In this document: in pieces, positions 9,849 through 24,800 of the stretch | Layout of the letters: every line of letters begins with the position of its first letter | Position numbering within the stretch: position 1 is the stretch's first letter | NCBI RefSeq assembly: GCF_020740795.1 | Contig: NC_067304.1 | Span: 6,376,056 to 6,440,055, forward strand | Reading direction: 5' to 3' | Length of the DNA stretch: 64,000 nt | From: Apus apus | Taxonomy: Eukaryota; Chordata; Aves; Apodiformes; Apodidae | The notes under the pieces: model-generated | The model's input: the letters and a program-made list of their open reading frames with translations, nothing else | Told to the model about the DNA's origin: nothing | Databases searched by the model: none | Program-made: the position numbers and the translations under genes

Positions 9849-12800
9849 GTGAGTGAGCGCGGTGTCGGGGCGCGGCAAGGCCGCGGGGCCTAACGGGCGG
9901 CGGGCTGTGCGCAGGCCGCGGCCTAAGGGGCGGTGGCGGGGCTTGTGCGGGGCCGGGGCCTGGCGCGGGGAGCGAGGCCCGGCGGCGGGGCCTGTGCGCG
10001 GGGCCGCTCCGGTGTGTCTGTTCTCCCGGGAAGCTGCGGCGGGAACGGCCGCGGGCTCCGGGGCATGGCCGGTGGGAAGGGCCGAGGCAAAGCCGCGGGG
10101 GCGCGGAGCGGGGGCGGGTCCGGCCCCGCCGCAGCAGCAGCCGCCGGGGAAGGGGCCGCGCTCCGGGGCTGCCCTGGGACTGGTTCCGGGCTCTTCCTGT
10201 GGTGTGAGACGGTAACGCTTGAGAGGAGTGTGAGAGAAGGAATGAACCTAACGTTCGTTCGTGTTAGGCTGTAGGGCACAGCCCCTTACGATCGAGCTTG
10301 GAGATATTCCTTCCAGCCCCCAACCATCTGTGTGCTGGGGCAGTTCCGGCTGATGCTGAGTTCGTCTTCGTCCCTTTGTGCCTTTGCAGCTCAATGACTC
10401 CCTTCTTCTCCCTCAGGAAAACCTTTGTGGGCTCCCCTTGACACTTGCTGCCATTGTTTTTCAAAAACCCAGAAAACAACTAAGAGCTACCCTTGGTCTC
10501 TGCTCCCAGGAGTGTAATTAGACAACATGCTAAATAGTGTTCACAGGGGTCGAGTGCTGAACACCTGTATCCTTTCTCAGCCATCACCACTGTCTTTGTC
10601 ACCTTTGGCTGCAGGGTGTAGGACTGGAAGAGGTGCTGAAGTATGAGGGGTATCAAAAAAACACTTTAGTGTGCAAAGGGCTTCTCAGGCTCTCCTGGAG
10701 TGATTGTGTTTCCCGGTTGGTAGAAATAACAGTATTCCAGACCAAGAAAAAAGTCTGTTTAGGAAATAGTGTAAACATACAAACCACTGTTCAGTTAACT
10801 CCAGAAATTCCTCTAGCAGGACTTGGGAGTCTGATCTGTATTAAAAACTGGGCATGTCTAAGGATGCTCGTCTGTCACCTTCTTTCCCCTTCTTGGTTCT
10901 GTAGTTCTCTTCCCTGCCTGGTAAGCAGTTGGGAATGTTTAAGGGAAAATGTGTATTTCAGCAGAAATACAACCAACTTCTCTGTCAAACCTTTCCCACT
11001 TAGAAAGGCACTTGTGTCGGTGTGTTGGGAGTTCATCAGGTGGCTGGTAAGATGATATCCATGGTACTGGGGGAGCAAGTTTTCAAGCATCAACAAACAG
11101 TTGTATCCCTCTCCATGCTGGCAGAGGGTGTGTTTAGAACTGCCTGGCACGAAGGGCAGTGGGAAGCAGCGGTCCTGGCGCTGCACTATGCAACCTGACA
11201 CATGCTGCAAACAAGAATTGTGTGTTCTCTGTTGTGGCTTTCAGGATTTTGGCACACAGTGTGTCTGTGGGGGGTGACATTTTTTCTTTGCTAGGGGAAC
11301 TCTAGCAGTTCTCAGTCTAAATGAGCTATAACGCACACAAGCTGTTTAAAATTAATCAAAGCTTATTTTTTTTTCTCACACGAAAAAGTCCCTGATGTGC
11401 TTTGCCCTCTCAGTTCTGTGGGATCATTTCGCCTAACTTTGAGGACTAACACTTCTTGTTTATTCTAATTCTTTCAAACTCCTTGCAGGTGATGCTTCCA
11501 CTCTGGGGAGTTTTTGGGTTTGTTTTGGTGTTTTGTTTTTAATAAGGCCAGGAGAGCACCTTCAGAACTTTTTCATTACAGAAGTGTTCAGGCAACTGTA
11601 ACTTGATGTTTCCTGCTAAACTACATATGTTTTGCAGATAACCTGGCAGGTGATGAAAAGGATAGGGAAGTCGGAGTTAGCACATTTTTTTTATATATAT
11701 CTTCATCTCAACATTACATGATTTAGAAGAAGGAATGCCAGCCCTGCTGGTGGGGCAGTCATCTGTAGGGGGAAGGGGAAGCAGGATGCTGGTGTCTACT
11801 GCCTTTCAGTCCTGTACTGGTGCCTGAAATTGTGCTCATAGATCCTGGTGACTAGGGATATGAAGAATAAAAGTAGGTATCAGTTAATTGGTCCAGCTAG
11901 GTCCATTCACAACGGGGTTTTTGGGGAGCTCACATGGCTGGCTGCACTGCTGCCTCCCCACCTGTACCAGCACCAGCCTGTGGGGAGGGAGCAGGGATGC
12001 TCCCTTGGGCTGAATTAAGATCCTTCTCTAAGACCAAGTGTACACTAATCAATTTGGTGTGTGTTCTGTTTTATTTACTCAAGAGATGAATACTACTTCA
12101 GCTCAAAATGAATGTTTAGATGTTTTTATATACAATTCCAGATGAATCTCCAAAATAGAAATTTTGCATGTTTGCTCAGTATCTTGCATAACATGGGCCT
12201 CCCAGTCAAAATGCAAGTGCTTATAAAATGACAGGTTATTTAGTTTTGGCTTTTTCAGATCAAGGGAATTGTATCTGATTCTGCATGAGAGCAGAAATCT
12301 TAGCTGTGTGATTGAATGTTCTATAAACACAGAAAATCAGACAATGTATTTCACTTTTTATTTAGTGGTCAGTCAGTCTGTTTCAAAAACAAAAGCGTCA
12401 ACAACAGTATCTAGATATAAATTATGTCAGAACTGTTTTAAGTTATTAGCTATACCCGAGTTCTTGAAGGGGGACTCATTGTTAATGCAAGCTTTGTTAT
12501 ATTCTACATCTGAATAATAATAGAAAAATACTTTTCCAGGCCTTCAAAATTAAATTTCTCAGTCATGAGACAGCAGGCTTTTGCTGGGACACCCAAATGT
12601 TGGCAGTTCCTCCTCACCCAGGCCCCAAGCCTGTCAGTGTTTAAGAGGCATTTGGACAATGCCCTTAATAATTTGCTTTTGGTCAGCCCTGACATGGTCA
12701 GGGAGTTGGACTAGATGATCATTGTAGGTCCCTTCTGACTGGAGTACTCTATTCTGTTATACTCTTCCTGAAAGCCTTAGAATAAAATCAAGTTTCTGTT

Positions 12801-15800
12801 TTCTTTGCATATTAAATCTGACTCCTGAAATCTTTGTCAGAGCCCTGACACACAGGTTGGTCTGGCTCTGCACCCGTGGCATGGCTCTGCCCATCATTTT
12901 GGTATCTGAGCACCATGAGGAGTGTGGTGTTAAGTGTCTCCTCCTTGGCTTGTGCTCAGGTCCATTGGAAGCAGCGTGGCTGGGTGCTCCCTGCTCTGGT
13001 TAAACCCACTGCTGCCCAGATGAGTCTCCTTAGCTGTGGCTGGGCACCTGGTGTTTGAAAGGTCCAGGAAGGACTCTTCCCCTGGGATGTGGGATCAGCG
13101 CTGCCCCCTCCACTCAGCATTGTCCAATGGCTCCCACAGGCAGGAGGGGTCCTGACAGTGGGGCCCCAGGGGGGCTCTGCCAGTGAGATCTGGCTGTAGG
13201 TCTCAGCATCCTTTGATGCTCACTCTGTCTACATAGTTTACATCTTGATGGCATTTAAAGCACACATTAACAACTGTCTGAATTGCTAGGACACCAAGAC
13301 CTCAACAGCTCCTTGCTAGAACTGTATCATTATTGCTGAGCCTGAGTTAAGGACAGGCTGTCAAGGCCTTGCTCTCTCTTGGTAGGTTCTGGTGTTGCAG
13401 GCCGAAAGTGTACTGGTAGTGCCCTGAGCACTGGGGTGAACAAAACCAGGTATAAGGCAAAAGTAAAATCCTACTTTACAGTTAAAGCAATGGGAATAGC
13501 ATCAACATCCAGCATGGGCATTAAAAACAGATTTAACAACTCTCCTGCCCATTGAAAAGATCCAACTCCTGCATTTGTTTCCTGTAAGCAAAACCAGCTG
13601 GCACTGAAGCCTTCTATAAGCTTCTCATCTTCATGTTTCTCTTCCCTCTAGCTTGTTTGGTAATTGTGTGTTTGTTGTTCCCTTAAAATAAGCCTGTCTT
13701 GACTAGTCAGCTTCTTTGAAAAGCTGGGCAGGCTGAGAGAATGGGGATCAGCTCAGTAACAAGCATTTTGTGAGGAATTATTGTCCTGTCTCTGGAAGGT
13801 TATTCTTTTTTGCAGCAGGGAAGCACTGTAGGTGAAGCTTTGATTGAAAGGAAATGTGCTCTGATCAGAGACGATCTTTCTTTCAAGAAACCTTTTTAAC
13901 AAAAAGTTACTCAATTCAAACAGAAACAGAACTGTATAGATTTCTGTTGTGAGTGACCACTAGAACAAGCCAAAACCTCTTCCTTTGGGGAAGGAGGAAT
14001 TGTATGTATCAAAACTGTGGTTTAGAACTTTAGGTTGCACGAAGAGTACATGTGCAGTTTTTAACTCCAGGAGCTAGAATAACTTTTCTCTCTGTTCTCC
14101 AGGGATTTAAGTCACAATCATTTATTGTCATCCAACTGGAGCATTGATTTGTCTGTTCATACACTACAAGAAGTGTAAGTTGTTTTTTATGAGGATGAAC
14201 TCTAAAGATTTTGTATCTAGTTCTAATTAATTAGGACATTTTATTGCATGTTTAGATATCTGGTCTGAGTTGTAAAAATATTCAGTGTCAGTTAATTAAA
14301 AATGGATGCCCTATGTTGGCAGCACATTTTATGTATAAAACTGATGCTTTGTGAGCAGAAAACTTTTTCACAAAATGTTATAAGACCAATATTTTTAAAG
14401 AAATTAGGTATTTGTTTTTACTATGGCTGAGTCTAAGTTAAAGAGAAGTAATAACATCCATGAGAACAGTAAAACTTAGCATATTTCATATTAAATAGTT
14501 CAAACTATCAGTATTTAAGCTTTTGGGGAATTTTTTCTGTCAAGTGCTAAGCATTATTAGTATGACTAAATTGTTCTGTGATAGAAGTTATTTCTGCTCT
14601 GTACAGAAGGGGTTTTCTCCTCTTTCAAGTGCCACTAATATTTTGTTTTGTTTTTTTTAAGGAAAATGAATTACAATGAGCTAAGTGAAATTCCATATTT
14701 TGGAGAAACAACTTCTAACATAACTCTTCTCTCGCTGTAAGTGATATCTTATCTGCCTTTTTCTCATTTAACAAATAAGATAATTGTATTAGAGTTCTGC
14801 TATCGAGCTGTAGGACAAGAGAGTTTCTTTTGTCTTGAAATACTGCTCATCTGAAGTGCTTTAGGGAATATGGAAGCACTCTTTAAAGAAATACAAATCA
14901 GACAATCAAGTCACCCTAAATTACCAATAAAATGCAGTCAACTAAGGCAGGCAGCTTTGAAGAGGAGGGGATTCAGTCTAGGAATGACAGTTCCCACAAG
15001 GAACAGCCTGACTACAGGCCCCAGAATTTGAATCTATTCATATCTCAGGGTGGCATTGGATTTTCAGTGTTGCATTAGGAATTAACACTGAAGAGCGTGC
15101 TATGTCTCCTATTTAAGGGATCTGCTAATACTGTTGATCTACAGAGCCCTATAGCTGCCTCAGCTGTACAACTTGAAGATTGGCATGTTTTGTTAATCAC
15201 ATTTTTGTTGGTATTTTTCAGGGTACACAATACCATCCCAGAAATAAATGCTGAGCAGCTCCAAGTTTACCTTTCACTGGAAAATCTAGATCTTAGTTCT
15301 AATCTTATCTCGGAAATTAAAGCTGCTTCTTTTCCACGGATGCAACTGAAATACCTGTAAGTATGAGTGATCAGTTATGTCTGGGATGACTGACTCTGCA
15401 ACAGTCATGTTGGAGACCTCATCTACTCCAAGTTACTGCCGTAAAGTAGGCAGCCTTTGGTGGCTTTGAGCTGGCAATGTAGCTACAAATCGCTTGAAAT
15501 AAAATACTTCTAATACCAATTTGTATTGTGCTTTGTCAGATAGTGTAGAGAACAATAACTGCCATTCTCAAAGTGCAGGAACTTCAGCCAGCAGGGACAT
15601 TTAATTATTTCTGCCCATTTTGAGTAAATCACTGTTGACATGGAATTGACCATGTCTGACTGCAGCATGGGCAGCTTCTAGTGCTGATTCCTTTGGGAAC
15701 AGTGATTTAGTTTGGTACACCAACATTCAGATTCTGACACCACTTCACAAAGAACTTGAGTTTTAATAAAAAGTGGTCACTCTGAAGTGCTTGTGCAGTT

Positions 15801-18800
15801 GAGTTCGTACAGTTCTTCATGTTCTGAAATGCTGCTTCTCCCTTCCCTAGGAATCTGAGTAACAACAGAATAACTACCCTAGAAGCAGGCTGTCTTGATA
15901 ACTTATCCAGCTCGCTGATGGTGGTAAAGCTGAACAGAAATAGGATTAGTGTGATTCCACCAAAGATCTTCAAGTTGCCTCATGTGCAGTTCCTGTAAGT
16001 AGTGGTCTTGAAAGCTTAAAAACAAAGTGTTTACTGCTGTGATGTTTATCTCAGCTTGTGCTCTTGACTTTCACAAAGTGGTGCTCATCAAAAGATGTCT
16101 TAATATTTGAATGTTGTCTTCACATAAGGGAACTGAAAAGGAACCGGATTAAAATAGTGGAAAGTCTTACATTCCAAGGACTGGAATCCTTAAAATCCTT
16201 GAAAATGCAGCGCAATGGGATTAGCAGACTAATGGATGGAGCATTCTTTGGCCTGGGTAATATAGAAGAATTGTGAGTATGCCTAATTGTGGAATTCCTT
16301 TTAGGGACTTCAGCTGTGGAGGGTTGTGTCTTTTAGGGCTTTCTTTATACCAAGGCCATGCTGAGCTATCAGTGAGCATCTTGGCAAGAGTTTACACGAT
16401 TTTGGTATTGTGTCTGGTTACTTCAGAGGTGGAAAGATTGCAGCTCTCTCCCCAGCGTCTTCCCTCTTGGAGACCAAGAATACTTTGACTCTGTAGGTTG
16501 CTTTTAGCTGGTCTTTGTTTGCACTCCCCATAACGTGGGATGGTTTTTGTTGTGTGACTGACAGAGAGAGTGCAGGGGTGTGCCATGCAGTGTTAACAAA
16601 AGATTTTAAAAAAATAAATAATGTTTGAGAACAGACTTGACAGTTTTGCTTCAGCCACTGGATCACTGCAGCTGTTATTGAGTTGCTCAGTTCTTCATAT
16701 GCTTCTATTCACTCTTTTGGTTTCAGTGGAATTAATACAATTGTACGTTTCAGATTGTCTGAATCTTAATGTTAGTAAATAATTTTGAGATCCACAAGGT
16801 GAAATTTTGTAAATATGTGTTTCAGTGATTATCTATTTGGCAAATGTTTTTCCTTCTGATTCCTCAGAGAACTGGAACATAATAACTTAACAGAAGTAAA
16901 CAAGGGCTGGCTGTATGGTCTGCGGACACTGCAACAACTCTACGTTAGCCAAAATGCCATTAACAGGATCAGTCCAGATGCATGGGAGTTCTGCCAGAGA
17001 CTTTCTGAGCTGTAAGTCCTGGGCTGCTTTTCACAGGGGATTTTGTGATGTTGCAACAACAGATTTGATAGCATGTATGGAGCAAGAGTGAAGAGCCAAA
17101 GGAAGTTCTCTATTTCCTTGTTAGGCCTGTGGTAATGCTCTGTATTTTACTTACTTTTTAAGTGTTCCGTTAGAGGAATTAATCAAGACTCAATAGTTAA
17201 TAGCCTCTTCATCAGTAATGCCTCTCTACTTGCCTTTAAAGTGCATGTTCAATGTTTCTAGAGACTTGTCATACAACCAGCTAACTCGCCTCAGGGAGTC
17301 TGCCTTTGTGGGACTTGGTTTTCTGGAGAAGCTAAACCTGGGTGACAATCACATTAGTCACATTGCTGATGGAGTTTTTAGAGGTCTGACGAATCTTCGA
17401 ACCTTGTAAGTACAGAAAACTTCTAGTTACAATCTCAGTTTAAGGTGGCAAAGCTGTTTGCAATAAAGGCAATGAATAGTGCTCTGTGCAGGCTGTGATC
17501 AGAGCTGGGCATTGCTGAGTGCTGTCCTGCCTGCAGGGCTGCTGATCCTTTTGTCTGCCAAGATAACAATTCTGGCCCAGCTAAAACAAACTAACCACTT
17601 CATTTTAGTGGTGATAAGAAACAGAGGCTTGGTGACCCTGAGTGCCCATGTGAGAAAGTGTGGATAGTTACCTTGTATAAATGCCAGCTGTGTACAGAAT
17701 GGTCAGCCTGGCCCTCTCTGTTCCAGGGGGTTTTGTTAGGGTTGGAGCCCCGGAAACCCAGTGTTAAATCCTTTTGGTTGCAGCAGGTGGGGCTGAGCCC
17801 ACCCTGCTGGTGTGCTGGTGGGAGGAGTGCAGGCAGGATTGCTGCTTGCTGTGGCACAGCTCGGCTCTGGCCAGGACCTTCCCTTGCAGTTGTTTGACAT
17901 TTCTGACAAGAAAAGACTCAATCTGGGCTCTTAATGAAAAAAAAAAAAAAAAGTGGCCCAAGTAGATCTGAACACTTGTAACCATCCCAAACAATGGTAG
18001 TTGAGAAAGGAGTGAAAGTTTGTAACCCCTCTGTCAGTTCATTAAATAAATGCTTAAATAAGCAAACTCACCAGAAAGATTTATGTAAGCAGTCATAATC
18101 TGTTAACCTTAATGCAACCTTTTAATGAAATAATTAAAACTAATTTCTTAGATTTAGAGTAGCATGAAAAAGAACAAGAGCAGATTAATTAGTAGGTTTT
18201 TCTGGGCTCCTTGGGGGCGTCAGCAGCTGAGGGGCTGGCCATTTGCTTTGGGGCTGGAATGTGCAGGAGGAGGGCAGTGCTGATTAACAAGGCTCCAGGC
18301 ATTTCTGCCCAGCCAAGCATGAGGAGCCAGCTCCTCAGCTCATACAATGAGGGGCTTTTCTTTTGCCTTGCTCACTCATTTTGCTGAGTGGTCTGAGCAG
18401 TGGAGTGTAAAAATACTTTGAACAACAGGAGATGCCGTTGCTGTGGGATTTGTTCCATTGTTGCTTGTGTACTGGTTGTTTCAGTTCTAAGGCTGATGTA
18501 AATACTTCTCTGTATGTTCAACTCTTGCAGTTACTCTATAATGTAGCTTCAACAAATAAACTGTAAGACTGCATATTAAGTATATTAACACAGGGACTTC
18601 TGTGCAAAGTTGTATCAAAACAGATGAAAATTGTGGCATTGACTGAAGCTCTTGGCTCAGTCTGTGCCATTCAGTCTAAAAATGTAACTGAATATATTTT
18701 GCCTTCTTTTTAAAAAGCATTTAGACCTCTCTGAACCATTTTCTTATATTGCTTTTGCTGTTTAGGCTGCTCCTCTATGTGAGAGGCCAAAGTGCTGTGC

Positions 18801-21800
18801 AAAGGTCAAAGAAAAATCCCATTAGCTGGTAACAAGATGTGTGAGCAGAATATCAACTTCATTCTGAAAATCTGCTCCTTGGTACCTGGCAGCCTTACCC
18901 AGTAACCTGTGTGTAATCTCTTAATATGCTAATGCTTTTATAAGCCTGTTACTCAGGAAGATTAATGCTGCAAGTGTATTGGTTAATTCACTTACATGAA
19001 CCAACTTGCTTCAGGAGCCTCTCCCAGCTTCTGGTAAATAGTCCATCACATGAGGAGTGCGAGTCAAGCTGGGTCTTTCCTTAAATACCACATCAAGAAG
19101 TTGTACTTCAGAATTTGTTTGAGGTTCTGTCTGTGGCACTCACTTGAACTAGTCTGTTTTCCCCTGCATCTCTGAAATGGAGTATTCATCTTCTGACAAA
19201 CTTAGTTTTATGAAAGATTGGAGCCCTGGCAGGTGTCCCTGTGCCAGAGCCCTGCAGCAGGCCTGGGCAGCAGTGCGCTCCCAGCCGTGGTCAGGGTGGT
19301 GTTACAAGGCTGCTCTATAACAAAGCTCTTCTCCTGCAGGGATTTGCGGAACAACGAGATCTCCTGGGCCATAGAAGATGCAAATGAAGCATTTGTGGGG
19401 CTCGGCAGGCTGGCTAAACTGTATGTGTGGAAAACCATTGACATTACAATACTTCCCAGGCACACAGAGTAGAAGGAGAGCGCAAACTATTGAGTAGCTG
19501 TAGATGAGTGACACGAGGCAGAAGGCCTCTCTAGTTGGCAGCTGTATTCAGTGTGTTCCAGTTGATGTGCTTCAACCTCTTGATATTGGCTTGGTTTCCA
19601 TGTTCAGGAGACCTTGCAATGCTATTTTGAAGAAAGTAAGCCAAAGTATTTGGCTGCGTTTAATACTGGATAGCCCATTTCTGCTGTGTGATGATTGTCA
19701 CTTATTGTGCTTCTTTAGTTTAGGTAGAAGTTATTGCTTATTAAAAAAAAACACAGCAGCAACCCACAAGGAAAATACTTTTGAGCAAATATGAAACACT
19801 AAGCTTTTCAGTGCTTACACTGTGCATTTTTCACCCAGTGCCATGTGTTTAGTAGGAAGCTTCATCCCGTGGAGCTGCAGACATTGGTTACAACAAATAG
19901 CTTGGTGTGAGGGTGCAGTCTCAGGAGCTAATGTGATTGTGGCAGATTCGTATTAGGAAGTTATTGCTCCAGTCCCAAGTTCTACTTAGCACTGTTTCAT
20001 TCTGCTGACTTAAATTGTCTTCTGACACATCCCTAATCCAAATCTCTAAGAATGGAAAATAAACCTGTTCTAGGGGAAATTAGTTGAGTTTTTAAGCTCA
20101 AAGAGTAGTATTTGATCTCTTAGCTCAGCTAGAATTAGAAAAACTTTGTTAAACATCATAGGAAGCTTCTTCTGGGTCTTTTTTTGTGAGCTCATTGACA
20201 TTCAGACTGGTTTCTGGGCTTGGGGGGGCTTTGTCTTTCAGGATCTTGCAAGGAAACCAGATTAAGTCAATTACCAAAAAAGCATTCTCTGGTCTTGAAG
20301 GACTTGAACATCTGTAAGTACATTACTTTGTAGAACTTCTAATGATTTGTCAACTTCAGTCTTGTATTCTCTGTCAAATTGCCAAGAATTTTAACTGAAG
20401 CAGCCTATGAAATCATACTTACCCACTGTTGTTCTCTTTGCTTAACTTACAGAGATCTAAGCAACAATGCAGTAATGTCCATCCAAGAAAATGCATTTGC
20501 TCAGGCTCACCTGAAGGAGCTGTAAGTTCATGACAGTTATTTAAGGTTCTTTCCAAGTCCTACCTTGTAAAGTATCTTTCAGCCACTGTAGGACTGGCCC
20601 TGCAGTGTTATGTTCCTTCTAGCTGCTTTAAAGGAGATGGGAAGGTTGTAAAGAAGTTGAAACTCCAAGGTTATTTTTTTCAGAATTAAAAAGAAATGCA
20701 AGGTTTTAATGCTGACATAGAACATTTCTGGATTGTTTATAGCATATATGTCTAATATAATAACATGAAATCACGTGTAGGAATGTGAGCTACATAAACT
20801 TTAACAACACTTGTGTTTTGCCTTCTTTCTGCAGAATTTTGAACACCAGCAGCTTGCTCTGTGACTGCCAGCTGCAGTGGCTGCCGCGGTGGCTCGCTGA
20901 CAGCCAGCTGCAGGGGGCTGTGGACCTGAGCTGTGCTCACCCTGAGTGGCTGGCAGGACAGAGCCTTCTCAGTGTGGACCCTGATGACTTCGTCTGTGGT
21001 TTGTATTTTTATTGACTTCTGATACAAAAACATGGTAACACAAGTGCAAACACCTTTCTCAGTGAGGCTGTAGTGCTGCTGCAAGTACTTCGTCTGGGCC
21101 ATGGAGCAAGTGTGGGCCTGTGTGCATCACTGGGTCTGCTTTGGAGTTTGGGATCTAATCCTGTTTCTCTTGGCTCCATTTCATTGTATTTGAGCACTGA
21201 AGCAAACCTGAGGGAGTAATTCTGTGAGACTGTATGGATTTTAATTGACATTACTGTTAAAAACTGATTAAGCTTCCATTGTCCCTGCTCATGAACACCT
21301 TTAGCTTTGGAAGGGCTGTTGGACACTTCCCTATTGGTCCTTCTCTGGACCAGCAAGGCTAGAGTAGCTCATACTCTGGCATGTTTTCTGATGCCCCATA
21401 TCTGTAATGTTTTTCTGGTCTCTGCATCCACAGTTTCAGACATAAGCCTGTTTATTTTTGTAACTGAACTGTGAGATGAAAAACTGAGAGACTCTTTGCC
21501 CAGAGTCCCGTGTGGAGTCTGGCAGGCCTGGGAATGGTCTGGTGTTTCATTTTCTGGGTGAGCAATCTGATAAGTGTTACTAGTGTGTACACAATTCTTC
21601 CATTCTTCTGGTGGTAAAGGCTACAATAATGGTTGTGTAGGCGCAAGCACCCACTTCTCCTCTCTAGCATCTCCCCCATGGTGCCTGACACTGAACACTG
21701 CTCAAGCCCATGAGAAAGTCTGTGCTGAAATGATAGGTACTGTAGTAACTCTTGTCAAGTGGGATGAGATAGTGAACTGCCAGCTTTCTGTGCTTTGTGT

Positions 21801-24800
21801 TTGTAAAACTTAAAGGCTCTTCAAGATGCTTAAGCTGTCTGAAAAGAAATCTCCGTCCTTCGTAAAGCAGCCTAACTCTTCAGCAGAGCACAGCTTTCAT
21901 GTGTGATCTAAAACCAGCAAGTTCCACACAGCTGTACAAAGTGCAGGGCCCTGCTCAGGACCGTGCTTCTCTGCTGGTTGTTCTCAGTGCTTACTGTGTG
22001 CCTGTGTGTGGTTCTAATCCTCTTTCACGGCTTGATTTCCAAATGAAAGGAGCTGAGTATGTGCACCTCAAGCAGGACATCTGTTCCCAAAGCATTTTTT
22101 CTGCTTGCATTATATTTTGAGTGAGTTTTCTTGCAATATTAATTACCGGTTGAAGAGGAAAGTAACTAATCTGAGTGCTTTTGTTTTCAGATAATTTCCC
22201 AAAACCACAGATAAGGGTGCACCCTGAGACCACGGTCGCTCTGCGAGGCATGAATGTGACTCTGACCTGCACTGCTGTCAGCAGCAGCGACTCGCCCATG
22301 TCTCCCGCCTGGCGCAAGGACAGTGAAGTGCTCTATGATGCAGAGGTGGAGAACTTTGCCAGATACCAGCAGCAAAGTGGAGAGGTGGTCGAGTATACCA
22401 CTGTCCTGCACCTTTTCAATGTGAATTTCACTGATGAAGGGAAGTACCAGTGCATCATCACCAATCACTTTGGCTCCAATTATTCCAACAAAGCCAAGCT
22501 GACTGTCAATGGTAAGCAGTCATGGTGACAAAGGAGAAACACTTCAAACCTGAAACTCTATTTAAATAGCTATGTCTATTCTTCACTAGAGCAGGCCCAA
22601 AATAGTCTTGCAAGACTGTCTCACTGGTATTTAGAATCATCAAACATCTTTCTAAAAATCGGGAGAACTGTGGGGGTTTTTGTGGTTGAAAAGCTTTCAG
22701 TTTGCTTTTCCAAAGGGGCAGACACCTCCCAGGCTTTCATCCTAATACTATCGGTTGTTCATCTAGTTAAATGGAGATAGAAGTCTCTGAAACTAAAAGC
22801 TCCCTCTGCTGTCTCTTCAGAACTAAGCACCTTTCCCATGTGTTTGTGAAGCCAGAGAAGATTCAGCTAAAAATAACTTGGGCTGGAAACAAACTGAAAA
22901 ATCAATGATGAATCCTTTGTTTTTAGCCATAATGTTTCTGTTTATCTTTGCCTGGAGGAAGGGAGGTAAGAAGACAGTGCTCATGTCTCTGGGGACCTCT
23001 GATCCCCATGATATTGGAGAGCAGAGGTGCTTATGCTGCTGCTTCTTGTCCTGAACAGATACTGCAGCCTTGGACTGATGAGATGGAAGTTCACTTTCCC
23101 TATTATCAGGGAACAAAAAGTGTGACAGAAAGCTTATGAAGAAGGCTGAACTCTTTCCCTGTGTTTCCCCCATGGGAAATGCTGTCCTTTGGATTATCTG
23201 AATGAACATTTTAGATACTGTGTTTAAATTTGGAGGGCAGGCTCTTAGAAATTACCACATCAAATCTGTGCAGTTCTTTAGAAGAATCTGCCCCTCTCTT
23301 AGGGAGACTACAGGTACCTTTCAGGTTTGTTTTCAGATATTCTGTGTACTATTGAGCTTTTGCTTCTCTTTCCCTGGTATGAAAATACTGAACCTATGTC
23401 TCCTTGGATCCAGAGCTACCTTCTTTCCTGAAAACCCCCATGGATCTCACTATCCGCACTGGGGCGATGGCCCGGCTGGAGTGTGCTGCAGAGGGCCACC
23501 CTACCCCTCAGATCTCCTGGCAGAAAGATGGTGGCACAGACTTCCCTGCTGCGAGAGAGAGGAGGATGCATGTCATGCCTGAGGATGATGTGTTCTTTAT
23601 TGCAAACGTGAAAATAGAAGACATGGGAATCTACAGCTGCATGGCACAAAACATTGCAGGGGGTTTGTCAGCCAACGCCACGCTGACTGTGTTGGGTAAG
23701 TGCTGGTCTGTACTTGGATCCCCTCACTCCTGCAGTGGTGGTGTCACTGGTCTCTGAGCAGCAAGCTCATCTCCTGAAGAATGAAGTTAAAATAAAAAGA
23801 GCAGCACATTACAGGATCTGTGCACAGTGAGGCTGTAGAAGCCAAGCTACAGTACTGGCCAGTGGAGTTAGTCTGGTCCTTGCAGGAAGGAGCCAAGGGA
23901 CATAGCTTAATCCAGCAGTTTGAACTAGACAGGTGATTTGTGTTGCTTTGAAACAAATGTAGCCACAGGTACCTGAACTGTGCTGAGTAAAAATGGAAGG
24001 GCAGTTCCTTCTAGAGGGCAGTATTTTTTGAAGACTCAGACTTCTAACGCTGTGGTCACATGCAAATATAGAGTTGGAATGCATAAGGCAAACTGTAGCT
24101 GGCATGATTTTGGGGATGTTTGCTGTACCTGTGTTTGCTGCAGTGACCCACCAAAGAGCTGAACTCGCAGGATTTCCCCTGTCCTTTGTGCCAGTGCTCA
24201 AGTTCAGGCTCAGATTGGAAGATCAGATTTCTAAATAGCATGGAGTACACGCTGGTGTTGCACAGTGAAGTCATCTTACAAGACTTATTTTTTTTTCCTC
24301 CACTGTGACAGAAACCCCTTCCTTCGTGAGGCCCCTGGAGGACAGGACAGTGACCCGCGGTGAAACCGCTGTCCTGCAGTGCATAGCGGGGGGCAGCCCT
24401 GCCCCCCGCCTCAACTGGACCAAGGACGACGGCCCCTTGGCAGTCACCGAGCGGCACTTCTTTGCTGCAGCAAACCAGCTCCTGATCATTGTGGATGCTG
24501 GGCTAGAGGATGCTGGGAAGTACACGTGCATTATGTCCAACACACTGGGCACTGAGCGTGGCCACATCTACCTGCACGTCCTGGCCGCCCCAAACTGTGA
24601 CTCTTCCCAGAGTGGCATCATCCACGAGGAGGATGGCTGGACAACGGTCGGCATCGTGATCATCGTGGTGGTGTGCTGCGTGGTGGGAACATCCCTGGTG
24701 TGGGTCATTGTCATCTACCACATGAGGAGGAAGAGTGAGGATTACAGCATCACCAACACAGGTAAAGTGCAAAAGTCTTCAGCCCTGTTTTGAATTCAAA

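Larger units (their letters stand above)
8870..10210 (+). promoter_or_regulatory. LRIG2 CpG-island promoter region
   Basis: A GC-rich, CpG-dense segment spans the LRIG2 start codon and first donor site. It contains many GC boxes (CCCCGCCC and its complement), which bind Sp/KLF factors. I see no clear TATA box just before exon 1, consistent with dispersed initiation from a CpG-island promoter. The exact transcription start cannot be placed. An in-frame TGA at 9427-9429 with no ATG between it and 9622 limits how far upstream the reading frame could extend. Confidence 0.75.

Noticed and set aside
8793-9878. 361-codon open frame on the minus strand
   Set aside because: Antisense to the LRIG2 promoter and exon 1; the translation is a product of GC-rich tandem repeats (Arg, Gly, Ala, Pro) and overlaps other open frames.
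17935-17952. A run that could mark a processed retrocopy
   Set aside because: No coding remnant upstream and no target-site duplication seen; a simple homopolymer in an intron.
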